A stretch of DNA of 48,486 bases from a delta proteobacterium MLS_D. GTDB lineage: Bacteria > Desulfobacterota > Syntrophia > Syntrophales > UBA2210. The stretch's first letter is position 1. Every line of letters starts with the position of its first letter. A program made the position numbers and the translations under genes. Below the pieces are notes generated by a model. That model was not told the DNA's origin. It saw nothing but the letters and a program-made list of their open reading frames with translations, and did not search any database. The stretch spans positions 1-48,486 of the forward strand of contig LQBH01000006.1 of assembly GCA_002030015.1 (NCBI GenBank), given 5' to 3'. This document shows, one piece after another, positions 1-7,633 of this stretch.

Positions 1-26
1 TTTCTTTCGAAACGGGGTATTCGGTC

Positions 27-593
27 GTGAAACGAATCTCATCAAGAACGAGAAACTACATCGTTCTTCTGGTCCTCATGATGGGCTTCTGGCTGCTGTT
101 GAGCGGCCACTACGACTCGTTTCATATTACGCTGGGCGTCATATCCGTCCTGCTCGTGGCATGGCTCGACAGCAAACTCCTGAGCCGGCGTTTCTTTCCC
201 GCCGGCGAAAAACCTCCCCGGCTCCGCATTATACGGCTGCATTTTCTGTATTTTCCCTGGTTGCTGTGGCAAATCATTATAGCGGCCCTCCAGGTCGCCT
301 ACGCGATCATGATGCCCCACAGGACCATGAATGTCTCTCTTCTTCGATTCAGGACAAAACTTCCGTCCATAACGGCGAAGGTGATTCTCGGAAATTCCAT
401 CACGCTGACCCCCGGTACGCTGACCCTCGATATCGACGGAGATGAGTTTCTCGTCCATTCGCTTACCGACAGCTCGGCCGAGGGGATCCTGAACGGTGAC
501 TTTCCGGATCACGTGGGAAGCCTTTTCCACGGATCGCAGTCGAAAGGGATGACAACCGAAATGGAAGTTATCACGTCGGCGGGCGGTCTCTGA
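27..593 (+). CDS. mrpE: Na+/H+ antiporter subunit MrpE (MnhE) family
   Basis: The 188-residue product is a membrane subunit of an Mrp-type multisubunit cation/proton antiporter. The N-terminus has two hydrophobic stretches (about residues 10-27 and 32-48) around an HYDSFHITLGV segment. Near residues 120-145 it has the TLTPGTLTLDIDGDEFLVHSL-like block typical of MrpE. The start is GTG at 27, and only 26 bases of the window lie upstream, so the operon probably begins outside. The stop codon shares one base with the next start. Family assignment is firm. The coupling ion and whether the complex is a stand-alone antiporter or part of a larger oxidoreductase cannot be told from this window. Confidence 0.88.
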   Translation: MKRISSRTRNYIVLLVLMMGFWLLLSGHYDSFHITLGVISVLLVAWLDSKLLSRRFFPAGEKPPRLRIIRLHFLYFPWLLWQIIIAALQVAYAIMMPHRTMNVSLLRFRTKLPSITAKVILGNSITLTPGTLTLDIDGDEFLVHSLTDSSAEGILNGDFPDHVGSLFHGSQSKGMTTEMEVITSAGGL

Positions 594-865
594 TGAATTC
601 TTTTTTTATCTATATATCAGTCATCCTGGCCATTATTATTCTTATCCCGTTCTATCGTATCTATAAGGGGCCGACCATCTATGACAGGATGCTCGGCGCC
701 GGCGCTATCGGAACAAAAACACTCGTCCTCATCTGCCTGATCGGGTTCATATACGGCAGGTTTGACATGTTTCTCGACATAACCCTCGCCTACGCCGTAC
801 TGAATTTTATCGGCGTCTTGGCTATCGCCAAATACCTGAACTCCATGAGAGGGAACAATGACTGA
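593..865 (+). CDS. mrpF: Na+/H+ antiporter subunit MrpF family
   Basis: A 90-residue protein with three predicted transmembrane helices and the MrpF-typical segment YKGPTIYDRMLGAGAIGTK at about residues 23-42. Length is normal for the family. It belongs to the small-subunit part of the Mrp antiporter in the cytoplasmic membrane. The start codon overlaps the mrpE stop by one base and its own end overlaps mrpG by eight bases, which indicates translational coupling within one operon. Confidence 0.88.
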   Translation: MNSFFIYISVILAIIILIPFYRIYKGPTIYDRMLGAGAIGTKTLVLICLIGFIYGRFDMFLDITLAYAVLNFIGVLAIAKYLNSMRGNND

Positions 866-1181
866 GATTCAAAACCTGGTAACGATCATCCTGGTCACCC
901 TGGGCACTTTCTTCATGTTTGTCGGAAGCTGGGGAATCGTCAGACTTCCCGACTTTTATTCCCGATCTCACGCGGTCAGCCTCAGCGATACACTGGGCAT
1001 TTTGCTCATTCTGGGCGGCCTCATGGTATACGAAGGATTCACCATCAACAGCGCGAAAATTTTTATAGCTCTTATTTTCATGGCCCACGCGAGCCCCACG
1101 GGGTCGCACGCCATAGCCCGGGCCGCCTTTCGAGGGGGCCTGAAGCCTCTGTTTACTCGAACGGAGAACAGGGAACAGTAG
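858..1181 (+). CDS. mrpG: Na+/H+ antiporter subunit MrpG family
   Basis: A 107-residue membrane protein with three hydrophobic helices. The hallmark of MrpG/MnhG is present: GSWGIVRLPDFYSRSHAVS at about residues 22-40, with the RLPDFYSRxHA core. It is a small structural subunit of the antiporter complex. It overlaps mrpF by eight bases and its stop codon directly abuts the next gene, so expression as part of one polycistron is likely. Confidence 0.88.
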   Translation: MTEIQNLVTIILVTLGTFFMFVGSWGIVRLPDFYSRSHAVSLSDTLGILLILGGLMVYEGFTINSAKIFIALIFMAHASPTGSHAIARAAFRGGLKPLFTRTENREQ

Positions 1182-1778
1182 ATGCACTGGGAACTTGAAA
1201 TAACACTCCTGATTTTCGGCGTCACGGCGGCGTGGCTCTCCATAGCCACCAGAAGCCTGCTGACATCGGCGGTGACCCTGACGGTGTTCAGTTTTCTCAT
1301 GGCGCTCTCTTTTGTCACCATGGGAGCGATCGACGTGGGGTTCACCGAGGCGGTGGTGGGCGCCGGCGTCACCGGTATTTTTATAATTATCGCCATTTTC
1401 AAGACGGCCCGGCCAAGCCCGGAAACATCCGGATCACGCTTCAGGGTAGCCAAGCTGGCGGTACTGTTCCTGTTCGGGGCATTGCTGATCTATGGATCGA
1501 CGGGTCTTCCGAACCGGGGAAACGCGAACACTCCCCTTAACCATGATCCGAGTGCCGCCGGTACCGTCAACGCGGCCTCCTATTACATTCAGAACGCTTA
1601 CGAGGACGCGGCGACACCCAACATGGTGACGGTTATTCTGGCCGATTACAGGGGTTACGATACGCTCGGCGAGGAAATCGTGATTCTCGCCGCGGGTCTG
1701 ATTTGTTTTCTGGTACTACGAACGACGAGGGAACGACGTGAAAGAGAGAGACGAAAGTCCGATCGTTTTAATCGTTAG
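1182..1778 (+). CDS. Fused MbhD/MbhE-like (MrpA C-terminal-type) antiporter subunit
   Basis: A 198-residue membrane protein. Residues about 1-85 match the MbhD/DUF4040 family, with conserved GFTEAVVGAGVTG. Residues about 90-190 match the MbhE-type segment, including ILADYRGYDTLGEEIVIL. In canonical Mrp complexes these two blocks are the C-terminal end of the large MrpA subunit. Here they form an independent small subunit, as in membrane-bound hydrogenase-related (Mbh) and some bacterial Mrp clusters. No MrpA N-terminal antiporter domain is joined to it; that role is presumably taken by one of the later MrpD-like proteins. The 3' end overlaps mrpB by 41 bases. Confidence 0.82.
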   Translation: MHWELEITLLIFGVTAAWLSIATRSLLTSAVTLTVFSFLMALSFVTMGAIDVGFTEAVVGAGVTGIFIIIAIFKTARPSPETSGSRFRVAKLAVLFLFGALLIYGSTGLPNRGNANTPLNHDPSAAGTVNAASYYIQNAYEDAATPNMVTVILADYRGYDTLGEEIVILAAGLICFLVLRTTRERRERERRKSDRFNR

Positions 1779-2190
1779 CAGGATACTCAGTCCCTTTATC
1801 ATGCTCTTCGGGGCCTACGTGATCGCCCACGGGCATTACAGTCCCGGCGGCGGGTTCCAGGGAGGAGCCATGCTGGCTTCGAGCGTGCTGCTGATCCGCC
1901 TCACAGCCGGAAGTCGTATCTCGGAATTGCAGTTCAAACGGGCGTGGGGGACGCCGCTCGGAATCGCCGGCGTCTCACTGTTTTTCGGCGTGGGTCTGGT
2001 CGCCGTCTTATTCGGCGGACAGTTTCTGAACCACGAATTCTTTCACCTGATTCCGGGAGTGACGGGTCCGATGCTTCGTTCTCTCAGCATCCTGGTTATC
2101 GAGGTCGGTGTGGGTCTCGCCGTCATGGGAATCCTGGTATCCATCTACGACGACCTGCTGGAAGAAGACGAACGGAGGGAGGATCTCTAG
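1738..2190 (+). CDS. mrpB: Na+/H+ antiporter subunit MrpB (MnhB) family
   Basis: A 150-residue protein with about four transmembrane helices. The MrpB signature HGHYSPGGGFQGGAMLAS is at about residues 29-46, followed by the conserved membrane helices. Translation begins at GTG 1738, inside the end of the preceding gene. The C-terminus is short and acidic (DDLLEEDERREDL). It follows the fused MbhD/E-like subunit as expected for Mrp/Mbh operons. Confidence 0.87.
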   Translation: MKERDESPIVLIVSRILSPFIMLFGAYVIAHGHYSPGGGFQGGAMLASSVLLIRLTAGSRISELQFKRAWGTPLGIAGVSLFFGVGLVAVLFGGQFLNHEFFHLIPGVTGPMLRSLSILVIEVGVGLAVMGILVSIYDDLLEEDERREDL

Positions 2191-2191
2191 C

Positions 2192-2563
2192 ATGGCGTTT
2201 TTTCTCGGCCATTACGCCTACTGGTTTATTATCGCGCTGCTCCTGATCGGGTTCTACGCCATAATTTTCAAGAGAAACCTGGTGAAACAGATCATCGGCC
2301 TGAGCATATTCCAGACATCCATTATTCTTTTCTGGGTGGCCAGCGCCGTCAAGTGGAACGCCACTGTTCCCATTTACGATCCCGCATTCCCCTTGGAAGA
2401 AACGGCAAACTATATCAACCCGCTGCCGCACACGCTGATGCTGACCGCGATCGTCGTCGGAGTGGCGACGCTGGGCGTTGCCTTCGCCCTCCTGATAACC
2501 ATTTACAAACATTATAAAACGCTCGACGAAGAAGAGCTGATAAAAGAAATGAAACGATGGTAG
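2192..2563 (+). CDS. mrpC: Na+/H+ antiporter subunit MrpC (NuoK-like)
   Basis: A 123-residue protein homologous to NuoK/MrpC: three transmembrane helices, a central NLVKQIIGLSIFQTSIILFW segment, and the C-terminal helix LTAIVVGVATLGVAFALLI. The chosen start is ATG 2192, two bases after the mrpB stop and preceded by GGAGGGAGGAT. A longer reading from 2108 would lie inside mrpB and lacks family similarity. The 3' end overlaps mrpD by seven bases. Confidence 0.87.
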   Translation: MAFFLGHYAYWFIIALLLIGFYAIIFKRNLVKQIIGLSIFQTSIILFWVASAVKWNATVPIYDPAFPLEETANYINPLPHTLMLTAIVVGVATLGVAFALLITIYKHYKTLDEEELIKEMKRW

Positions 2564-4068
2564 AAAACGCTCCTGTTCTCATTCCCGTAATCTACATGGC
2601 TGCCTGCATGCTTATCAGCCTGACGCGGCTGCGGTATCGATGGCTGGCCTATCCCATGGCCCTGGCGGCCACCGTCCTGGCGTCCGCGACGGCATTGGGA
2701 ATACTCTACCATGTCACGAGGCATGGATCTTTTAATTATTATTTCGGCGGGTGGGTTCCTCCCATCGGCATCGAGTACGTCATTGATCCGCTTTCCGCCT
2801 TCGTTCTCACGGTTATCAACATCGTGGCTGGTCTGGTCCTGTATCACTCCCTCAATGTAAACAGGCTTGAGCTGGGACGGAAGGTGGTTCCTTATTACGC
2901 CGTGGCGATGCTGCTCATGCTCGGTCTTAACGGCATCGTCCTGACGGGTGACTTCTTCAACCTCTTCGTGTTTCTTGAGATCTCCTCGCTTGCCTCCTAC
3001 GGGCTGATCGCCGTCGGAGAGCGTGGTTCGGCTTTCGCGGCGTTCCGTTACCTGATTCTCGGAACGGTGGGTGCCTCCTTTTATCTGCTCGGTCTCGGGT
3101 TTCTTCATCTGAACACGGGATCTCTCAACATGGCCGATCTCGCCGCGATTATTCCCAACCTGGAATTCGGCAAGGATCCGGCGATCGTTATCGCGCTGGT
3201 GATGATGACCGTGGGTATCTGCATCAAGATGGCCATCTTCCCGCTGCACGGCTGGTTGCCGGACGCGTACACGCTGGCGCCTTCCACATCGTCGGCACTT
3301 ATCGCGCCGATCGGGACCAAAGTCGCCTCCTACATCCTGATACGCACGCTGTTTTTCGTGTACGGCGTGGATCTCGTTACCGAGGGCATTCCCGTTACCA
3401 CCATTCTGGGATGGCTTTCGGCCATCGGTATTATCTACGGGTCCATACTGGCCATCGCCCAGAGCGAACTGAAGCGCATGCTCGCCTACAGCAGTATCGC
3501 CCAGATCGGCTACATCGGTCTGGGTATCAGCATGGCAAACCCGCTGGGATTTATCGGCGCCGTGCTTCACGTGCTGAACCACGCCTTCATGAAGGCCTGT
3601 CTCTTCCTCGTTGCGGCCAACCTACGGACGCAGGTTGGACATTCGGACATATCGCGGTTCGACGATTCCTACCGCGTAAAAATGCCCTGGACCATGGCGG
3701 CGTTTACCACCGCGGCCATTTCTATGGTCGGGCTGCCGCCGCTCGCGGGATTTTTCAGCAAGTGGTATCTCGCGCTGGCCACTATTGAAAATTCACAGTG
3801 GGTGTTTCTCGCGGTGATTCTCATAAGCAGTCTTTTAAACGCCGTGTATTTCTTCAGAGTAATCGAAAAAGTCTACATGAAATCCCCCTCCGGCGTCGCC
3901 GACGACGCCGGCGCGGGGAATGATCCGGCACAATTCGGCAGCGGCGAACCGACGTCTTCCATGGTGATTCCGGTACTGGTTTTCGCAGCGGCGCTGCTTC
4001 TGATCGGTATCTTCAACGCCCTGATCGTGACCACGCTGATTCAGCCGATGATGCCCCCGGGAATGTAA
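2557..4068 (+). CDS. mrpD: Na+/H+ antiporter subunit MrpD (NuoM/NuoN-like)
   Basis: A 503-residue polytopic membrane protein of the proton-conducting transporter family. It has about 14 helices, the conserved NGIVLTGDFFNLFVFLEISSL block near residues 127-148 with the helix-5 glutamate, and IKMAIFPLHGWLPDAYTLAP near residues 222-242 with the helix-7 lysine. It translocates ions in the Mrp complex. Seven bases overlap the mrpC end and a three-base gap precedes the next antiporter gene. Length and motifs are normal for MrpD. Confidence 0.9.
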   Translation: MVENAPVLIPVIYMAACMLISLTRLRYRWLAYPMALAATVLASATALGILYHVTRHGSFNYYFGGWVPPIGIEYVIDPLSAFVLTVINIVAGLVLYHSLNVNRLELGRKVVPYYAVAMLLMLGLNGIVLTGDFFNLFVFLEISSLASYGLIAVGERGSAFAAFRYLILGTVGASFYLLGLGFLHLNTGSLNMADLAAIIPNLEFGKDPAIVIALVMMTVGICIKMAIFPLHGWLPDAYTLAPSTSSALIAPIGTKVASYILIRTLFFVYGVDLVTEGIPVTTILGWLSAIGIIYGSILAIAQSELKRMLAYSSIAQIGYIGLGISMANPLGFIGAVLHVLNHAFMKACLFLVAANLRTQVGHSDISRFDDSYRVKMPWTMAAFTTAAISMVGLPPLAGFFSKWYLALATIENSQWVFLAVILISSLLNAVYFFRVIEKVYMKSPSGVADDAGAGNDPAQFGSGEPTSSMVIPVLVFAAALLLIGIFNALIVTTLIQPMMPPGM

Positions 4069-4071
4069 CGA

Positions 4072-5568
4072 ATGAACGATTTGACCTACGTTTCGCATAT
4101 TCCTCTTTTCGTGGTGCTCGTTTCAATGGCCGCCGTACCGTTGATCCTTGCCAGCTCGCGAAAGCCTAATCTCCGCGAAACCTGGACGCTGCTGGCCGCG
4201 GGCACCAAGTTTCTTCTGGTATTCTCGCTGCTTCCCGGCGCGCTGGAAGGCCGCAGCGCAGTGCTTCACCTGCTGGAAATCTCCCCCGGTGTGGACCTCG
4301 CCCTCAAGGCCGATCCCTTTGGTGTCTTCTTCGCCCTGATTTCGTCGAGCCTCTGGATATTCACGTCTTTTTACTCGATAGGGTACGTCAGGGGAAATAA
4401 CGAGCACAAACAGACTCGCTATTTCGCCAGTTTCGCCATGTGCCTTTCCGCAACCATGGGCATAGCCTTTTCGGCGAACCTGCTGACGTTCATCATTTTT
4501 TACGAAATATTGACCATTTCGACCTATCCGCTGGTCATTCACAAGGAAACGCCCGAGTCCATCAGCGGAGGTCGGCAGTACCTGCTGTACACGTTGACGG
4601 CGGGGCTGTTCCTCATCGCGGCGGCTGCCTGGACCTATCAGCTGACGGGAACGATGGACTTCAAGCCGGGCGGACTTTTTGCGGGAACCTCCTTCCCCGG
4701 CTCGACCATGACGGTGCTCTTTTTTCTCTTCCTGGCGGGAGTGGGCGTCAAGGCGGCCATCATGCCGCTGCACAGCTGGCTTCCCGTGGCCATGGTGGCT
4801 CCCACGCCTGTAAGCGCGTTGCTTCACGCCGTGGCGGTGGTCAAGTCCGGTGTTTTCGGAGTTATCCGCGTGGTGGGGTTCGTTTTCGGTCCCGAAGTGA
4901 TGGCCGCCTACGGCCTGAACATCATACTGGCCTCCTTCGCCGGAACGACGATTATCGTGGCGTCGCTCATCGCCTTCAGACAGGATAATCTCAAGAGGCG
5001 GCTTGCCTACTCGACGATAGGACATCTTTCCTACATCGTCCTGGGGGCGGCGCTGCTGTCGCCATCGGGGTTCACCGGCGGCATGTTGCATATCGCCACG
5101 CACGCCACCATGAAAATCACGCTCTTTTTCTGCGCCGGGGCCATATACGTGAACCTGCACCGTGAAAACATCAGCCAGCTCAACGGTATCGGAAAGATCA
5201 TGCCCTGGACCATGGGCGCTTTCGCCATCGGCTCGCTGGGGCTTGCGGGGGTTCCCCCCGTCAACGGTTTCGTCAGCAAGTGGTTCCTGGCCCTGGGCGC
5301 TCTCGAGGCCGACCACCTGGTCGTCCTCGGTATCTTTGTCCTCAGCGGGCTGCTGAACGCCGGTTATTTCTTCCCCATTGTTCATCGGGCATTTTTCCGC
5401 GAGGGCGAACACCTGGAAGGCCACGGAGAAGCGTCGGCTCTCATGGTGGTTCCCCTGGTCATCACGGCGGCGCTTTCGGTGCTTATCGGCATGCGTCCCG
5501 ACCTGTTCTTCCATTTTTATGAACTTGCCAGCCTGGTTGCCCGAAGTCTGACGGGAGGTCTGCTGTGA
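4072..5568 (+). CDS. Proton-translocating antiporter-type subunit (MrpA/NuoL/NuoM-like)
   Basis: A 498-residue polytopic membrane protein, the second of three antiporter-type subunits in this operon. Conserved features are LLTFIIFYEILTISTYPLV (helix-5 glutamate, about residues 140-158), VKAAIMPLHSWLPVAMVAP, and VSALLHAVAVVKSGVFGV, which is characteristic of NuoL/MrpA-N and Mbh-type channels. It may stand in for the missing N-terminal half of MrpA, since the MrpA C-terminal blocks are encoded separately at 1182-1778. The assignment to a specific subfamily is inference. The 3' end overlaps the following small gene by four bases (GTGA). Confidence 0.82.
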   Translation: MNDLTYVSHIPLFVVLVSMAAVPLILASSRKPNLRETWTLLAAGTKFLLVFSLLPGALEGRSAVLHLLEISPGVDLALKADPFGVFFALISSSLWIFTSFYSIGYVRGNNEHKQTRYFASFAMCLSATMGIAFSANLLTFIIFYEILTISTYPLVIHKETPESISGGRQYLLYTLTAGLFLIAAAAWTYQLTGTMDFKPGGLFAGTSFPGSTMTVLFFLFLAGVGVKAAIMPLHSWLPVAMVAPTPVSALLHAVAVVKSGVFGVIRVVGFVFGPEVMAAYGLNIILASFAGTTIIVASLIAFRQDNLKRRLAYSTIGHLSYIVLGAALLSPSGFTGGMLHIATHATMKITLFFCAGAIYVNLHRENISQLNGIGKIMPWTMGAFAIGSLGLAGVPPVNGFVSKWFLALGALEADHLVVLGIFVLSGLLNAGYFFPIVHRAFFREGEHLEGHGEASALMVVPLVITAALSVLIGMRPDLFFHFYELASLVARSLTGGLL

Positions 5569-5774
5569 AGCGCATACACTGGATACTGCTTGGCATTATA
5601 ACGGTTGTTTCTTTCGTGTTTGAAATGGCGCAGGAACCCCATCACTGGTGGGAGCGTATTCCAGGGTTCTACATTTATTTCGGTTTTATCGGCTGCGTGG
5701 CCATCATCGTGATTTCGAAGGCTCTGGGAAAGCGATTCATACAGAAAGACGAGGATTACTACGATGTTCGGTAG
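5565..5774 (+). CDS. Small membrane protein in the antiporter operon, unknown function
   Basis: A 69-residue protein with two hydrophobic helices (about residues 6-20 and 33-51) separated by EPHHWWERIPGF and ending in a charged tail (KDEDYYDVR). The start is GTG, overlapping the previous stop by four bases. Its stop lies eleven bases inside the next gene. The overlaps on both sides and the clear membrane topology support a real accessory subunit. I do not recognise a named family; no catalytic motif is visible. Confidence 0.75.
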   Translation: MKRIHWILLGIITVVSFVFEMAQEPHHWWERIPGFYIYFGFIGCVAIIVISKALGKRFIQKDEDYYDVR

Positions 5775-7488
5775 TCTCTGCCTGCCTCCATTCACCGCCA
5801 TGATCGCGGGAGCGTTGCTGCTGCCGTTTTTGCCGAAGTCTGTGCGCTCGGCGGCTTTTATCCTGTTTCCCCTGCTTTCACTGATAATCATCTGGACATC
5901 GCCCTTCGGTGAACTCCTGTCGGTCGGCTTTGCCGGCTACACGCTGATTCTGTCTGACGTGGACGCCCTGAGCAGGATCTTCGGAACAATATTTTCCCTG
6001 ATAGCTTTTATCGGCGGTATTTATGCCTTCAATCTGAAAGAAACCGCCCAGCAGGTCGCGGCGCTGCTTTACGCGGGCGGATCCCTGGGCGTGGTGTTCG
6101 CGGGAGATTATTTCACGCTTTTTATGTTCTGGGAACTCATGGCGGCCGCTTCCGTGTATCTTATCTGGGCACGGCGGACCAATGAAGCGGCAAAGGCGGG
6201 CATGCGGTATATCATTGTCCACCTGTTCGGCGGCGTACTCCTGTTATCGGGAATCCTGCTGCACCTTGCCTCGGGCGGCGGCCTCGAGATCGGACGGATC
6301 GCCCAGGATGGATCGCTGTCATCGTGGCTCATCCTGTTGGGTGTGGGACTTAACGCCGCGATCCCTCCCCTCCACGCGTGGCTCGCCGACGCCTATCCGC
6401 GGGCGACCGTGACGGGCGCCGTTTTCCTCAGCGCCTTCACCACGAAGACGGCGGTCTACGTCCTGATACGGATCTTTCCGGGGTGGGAAATTCTTATTTT
6501 CGCCGGCGTGATCATGGCGCTCTACGGCGTCGTCTATGCGGTGCTTGCCAATGACATACGCGAAATCCTCGCCTACCACATCATCAGCCAGGTCGGCTAC
6601 ATGGTGGCCGGCGTGGGCATCGGCACGGCCCTCGCCCTGAACGGTGCGGTGGCTCACGCCTTCTGCCACATTCTGTACAAGGCGCTCCTGTTCATGGGCG
6701 CCGGTGTTGCCCTTCATACCACGGGCACCAGCAAGCTTGCCGATCTCGGCGGGTTTGCCCGCTACCAGAAGGCTGCCGTTGCGCTCTATATGATCGGCGC
6801 TTTCTCCATTTCGGGTTTCCCGCTTTTCAACGGGTTTATCAGCAAATCGATGGTCATAAGCGCCGCCGGCGCGTCCCATTTAAACGCGGCCATGCTGCTG
6901 TTGCTGCTCGCCTCGGTAGGAACCTTTCTGCACACGGGGCTGAAACTTCCCTATTTCACCTGGTTCGGCGAAGACAAGGGCATCAGGCCATCGAAAACAC
7001 CACGGTCGATGTTGATTGCCATGGCGATAGCGGCGTTTTTCTGCACCCTTCTCGGGGTCGCTCCCTCGATTCTTTACGCCTATCTGCCCTTTGACGCGAC
7101 GTTCCATCCCTACACGATTCCCCACCTTGTTGAAACAGTGCAGATTCTCACCTTCACGTTCATCGGGTTCTGGGTCCTGCGGGGCAAGCTGGCGGGAGAC
7201 TACACCATAGCGATCGACACCGACTGGTTCTACCGAAGGCCGAAAACACTGGTCTGGACGGTCTTCGTGGGCTGGGTGAACGACTTTTTCGACGCCGCGG
7301 AACGAACGGCGATGAACACGGCCCACGCCGTTGCCGCCATGAGCAAGAATCCCGCCCGGTACGTTATATACGACGGCTCCGACGACCCCGCCTATTCCCC
7401 CGCGCGTTACCGGCAACCGGTCTCGGCGATTATCCTGTGTGTCCTGGTAAGTTTCATCATTTTCGCCCTGGCGGGCATCTTTACCTGA
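5764..7488 (+). CDS. Proton-translocating antiporter-type subunit (MrpD/NuoM-like), third copy
   Basis: A 574-residue polytopic membrane protein. It has FAGDYFTLFMFWELMAAAS (helix-5 glutamate, about residues 116-134), LNAAIPPLHAWLADAYPRAT, and ILAYHIISQVGYMVAGVG. After the normal antiporter core of about 470 residues it carries a C-terminal extension (TDWFYRRPKTLVWTVFVG) that is membrane-proximal and then re-enters the membrane. It is the last gene of the antiporter operon, followed by a terminator. Three antiporter-type subunits in one complex suggests a higher ion-per-cycle capacity or association with an oxidoreductase module; this is inference. Confidence 0.82.
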   Translation: MFGSLCLPPFTAMIAGALLLPFLPKSVRSAAFILFPLLSLIIIWTSPFGELLSVGFAGYTLILSDVDALSRIFGTIFSLIAFIGGIYAFNLKETAQQVAALLYAGGSLGVVFAGDYFTLFMFWELMAAASVYLIWARRTNEAAKAGMRYIIVHLFGGVLLLSGILLHLASGGGLEIGRIAQDGSLSSWLILLGVGLNAAIPPLHAWLADAYPRATVTGAVFLSAFTTKTAVYVLIRIFPGWEILIFAGVIMALYGVVYAVLANDIREILAYHIISQVGYMVAGVGIGTALALNGAVAHAFCHILYKALLFMGAGVALHTTGTSKLADLGGFARYQKAAVALYMIGAFSISGFPLFNGFISKSMVISAAGASHLNAAMLLLLLASVGTFLHTGLKLPYFTWFGEDKGIRPSKTPRSMLIAMAIAAFFCTLLGVAPSILYAYLPFDATFHPYTIPHLVETVQILTFTFIGFWVLRGKLAGDYTIAIDTDWFYRRPKTLVWTVFVGWVNDFFDAAERTAMNTAHAVAAMSKNPARYVIYDGSDDPAYSPARYRQPVSAIILCVLVSFIIFALAGIFT

Positions 7489-7525
7489 TCCACCTGATAA
7501 AAAATTCAAGAAGACGAGCCGCCAC

Positions 7526-7551
7526 CGCCCCGTGTTGTCACGGGGCGTTTT
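7526..7551 (+). terminator. Rho-independent terminator of the antiporter operon
   Basis: A perfect 9-bp stem, CGCCCCGTG (7526-7534) pairing with CACGGGGCG (7539-7547), with a TTGT loop and followed by TTTT (7548-7551). It lies 37 bases after the stop of the last antiporter gene and before the dinB promoter, so it separates the two transcription units. Confidence 0.85.
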
Positions 7552-7572
7552 CGCGAAGAGATCGTTTTCCCG

Positions 7573-7601
7573 TTGACAATAGAACGATTGTTCTACTATA
7601 A
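7573..7601 (+). promoter_or_regulatory. Sigma-70-type promoter of dinB
   Basis: A perfect -35 hexamer TTGACA (7573-7578) is followed after 17 bases by CTATAA (7596-7601) as the best -10; TATAAG one base later is an alternative. It is 33 bases upstream of the dinB start and downstream of a terminator. The LexA-like operator lies within its spacer. Confidence 0.65.
7581..7594 (+). promoter_or_regulatory. LexA-like SOS operator in the dinB promoter
   Basis: AGAACGATTGTTCT has dyad symmetry in its outer arms (AGAAC-N4-GTTCT). It fits the GAAC-N4-GTTC LexA/DinR box known from Firmicutes and Actinobacteria rather than the E. coli CTGT-N8-ACAG form. It sits between the -35 and -10 hexamers, where a bound repressor would block RNA polymerase. 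The downstream gene is a Y-family polymerase, a classic SOS gene. The operator identity is inferred from sequence; no lexA gene is in the window. Confidence 0.7.
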
Positions 7602-7633
7602 GAAATATAACGACCTCATTGAAATGACGACGC

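Noticed and set aside
4123-5514. 463-codon open frame on the minus strand
   Set aside because: Antisense to an antiporter-type membrane protein; highly charged, low-complexity translation typical of a reverse-strand shadow of a hydrophobic gene.
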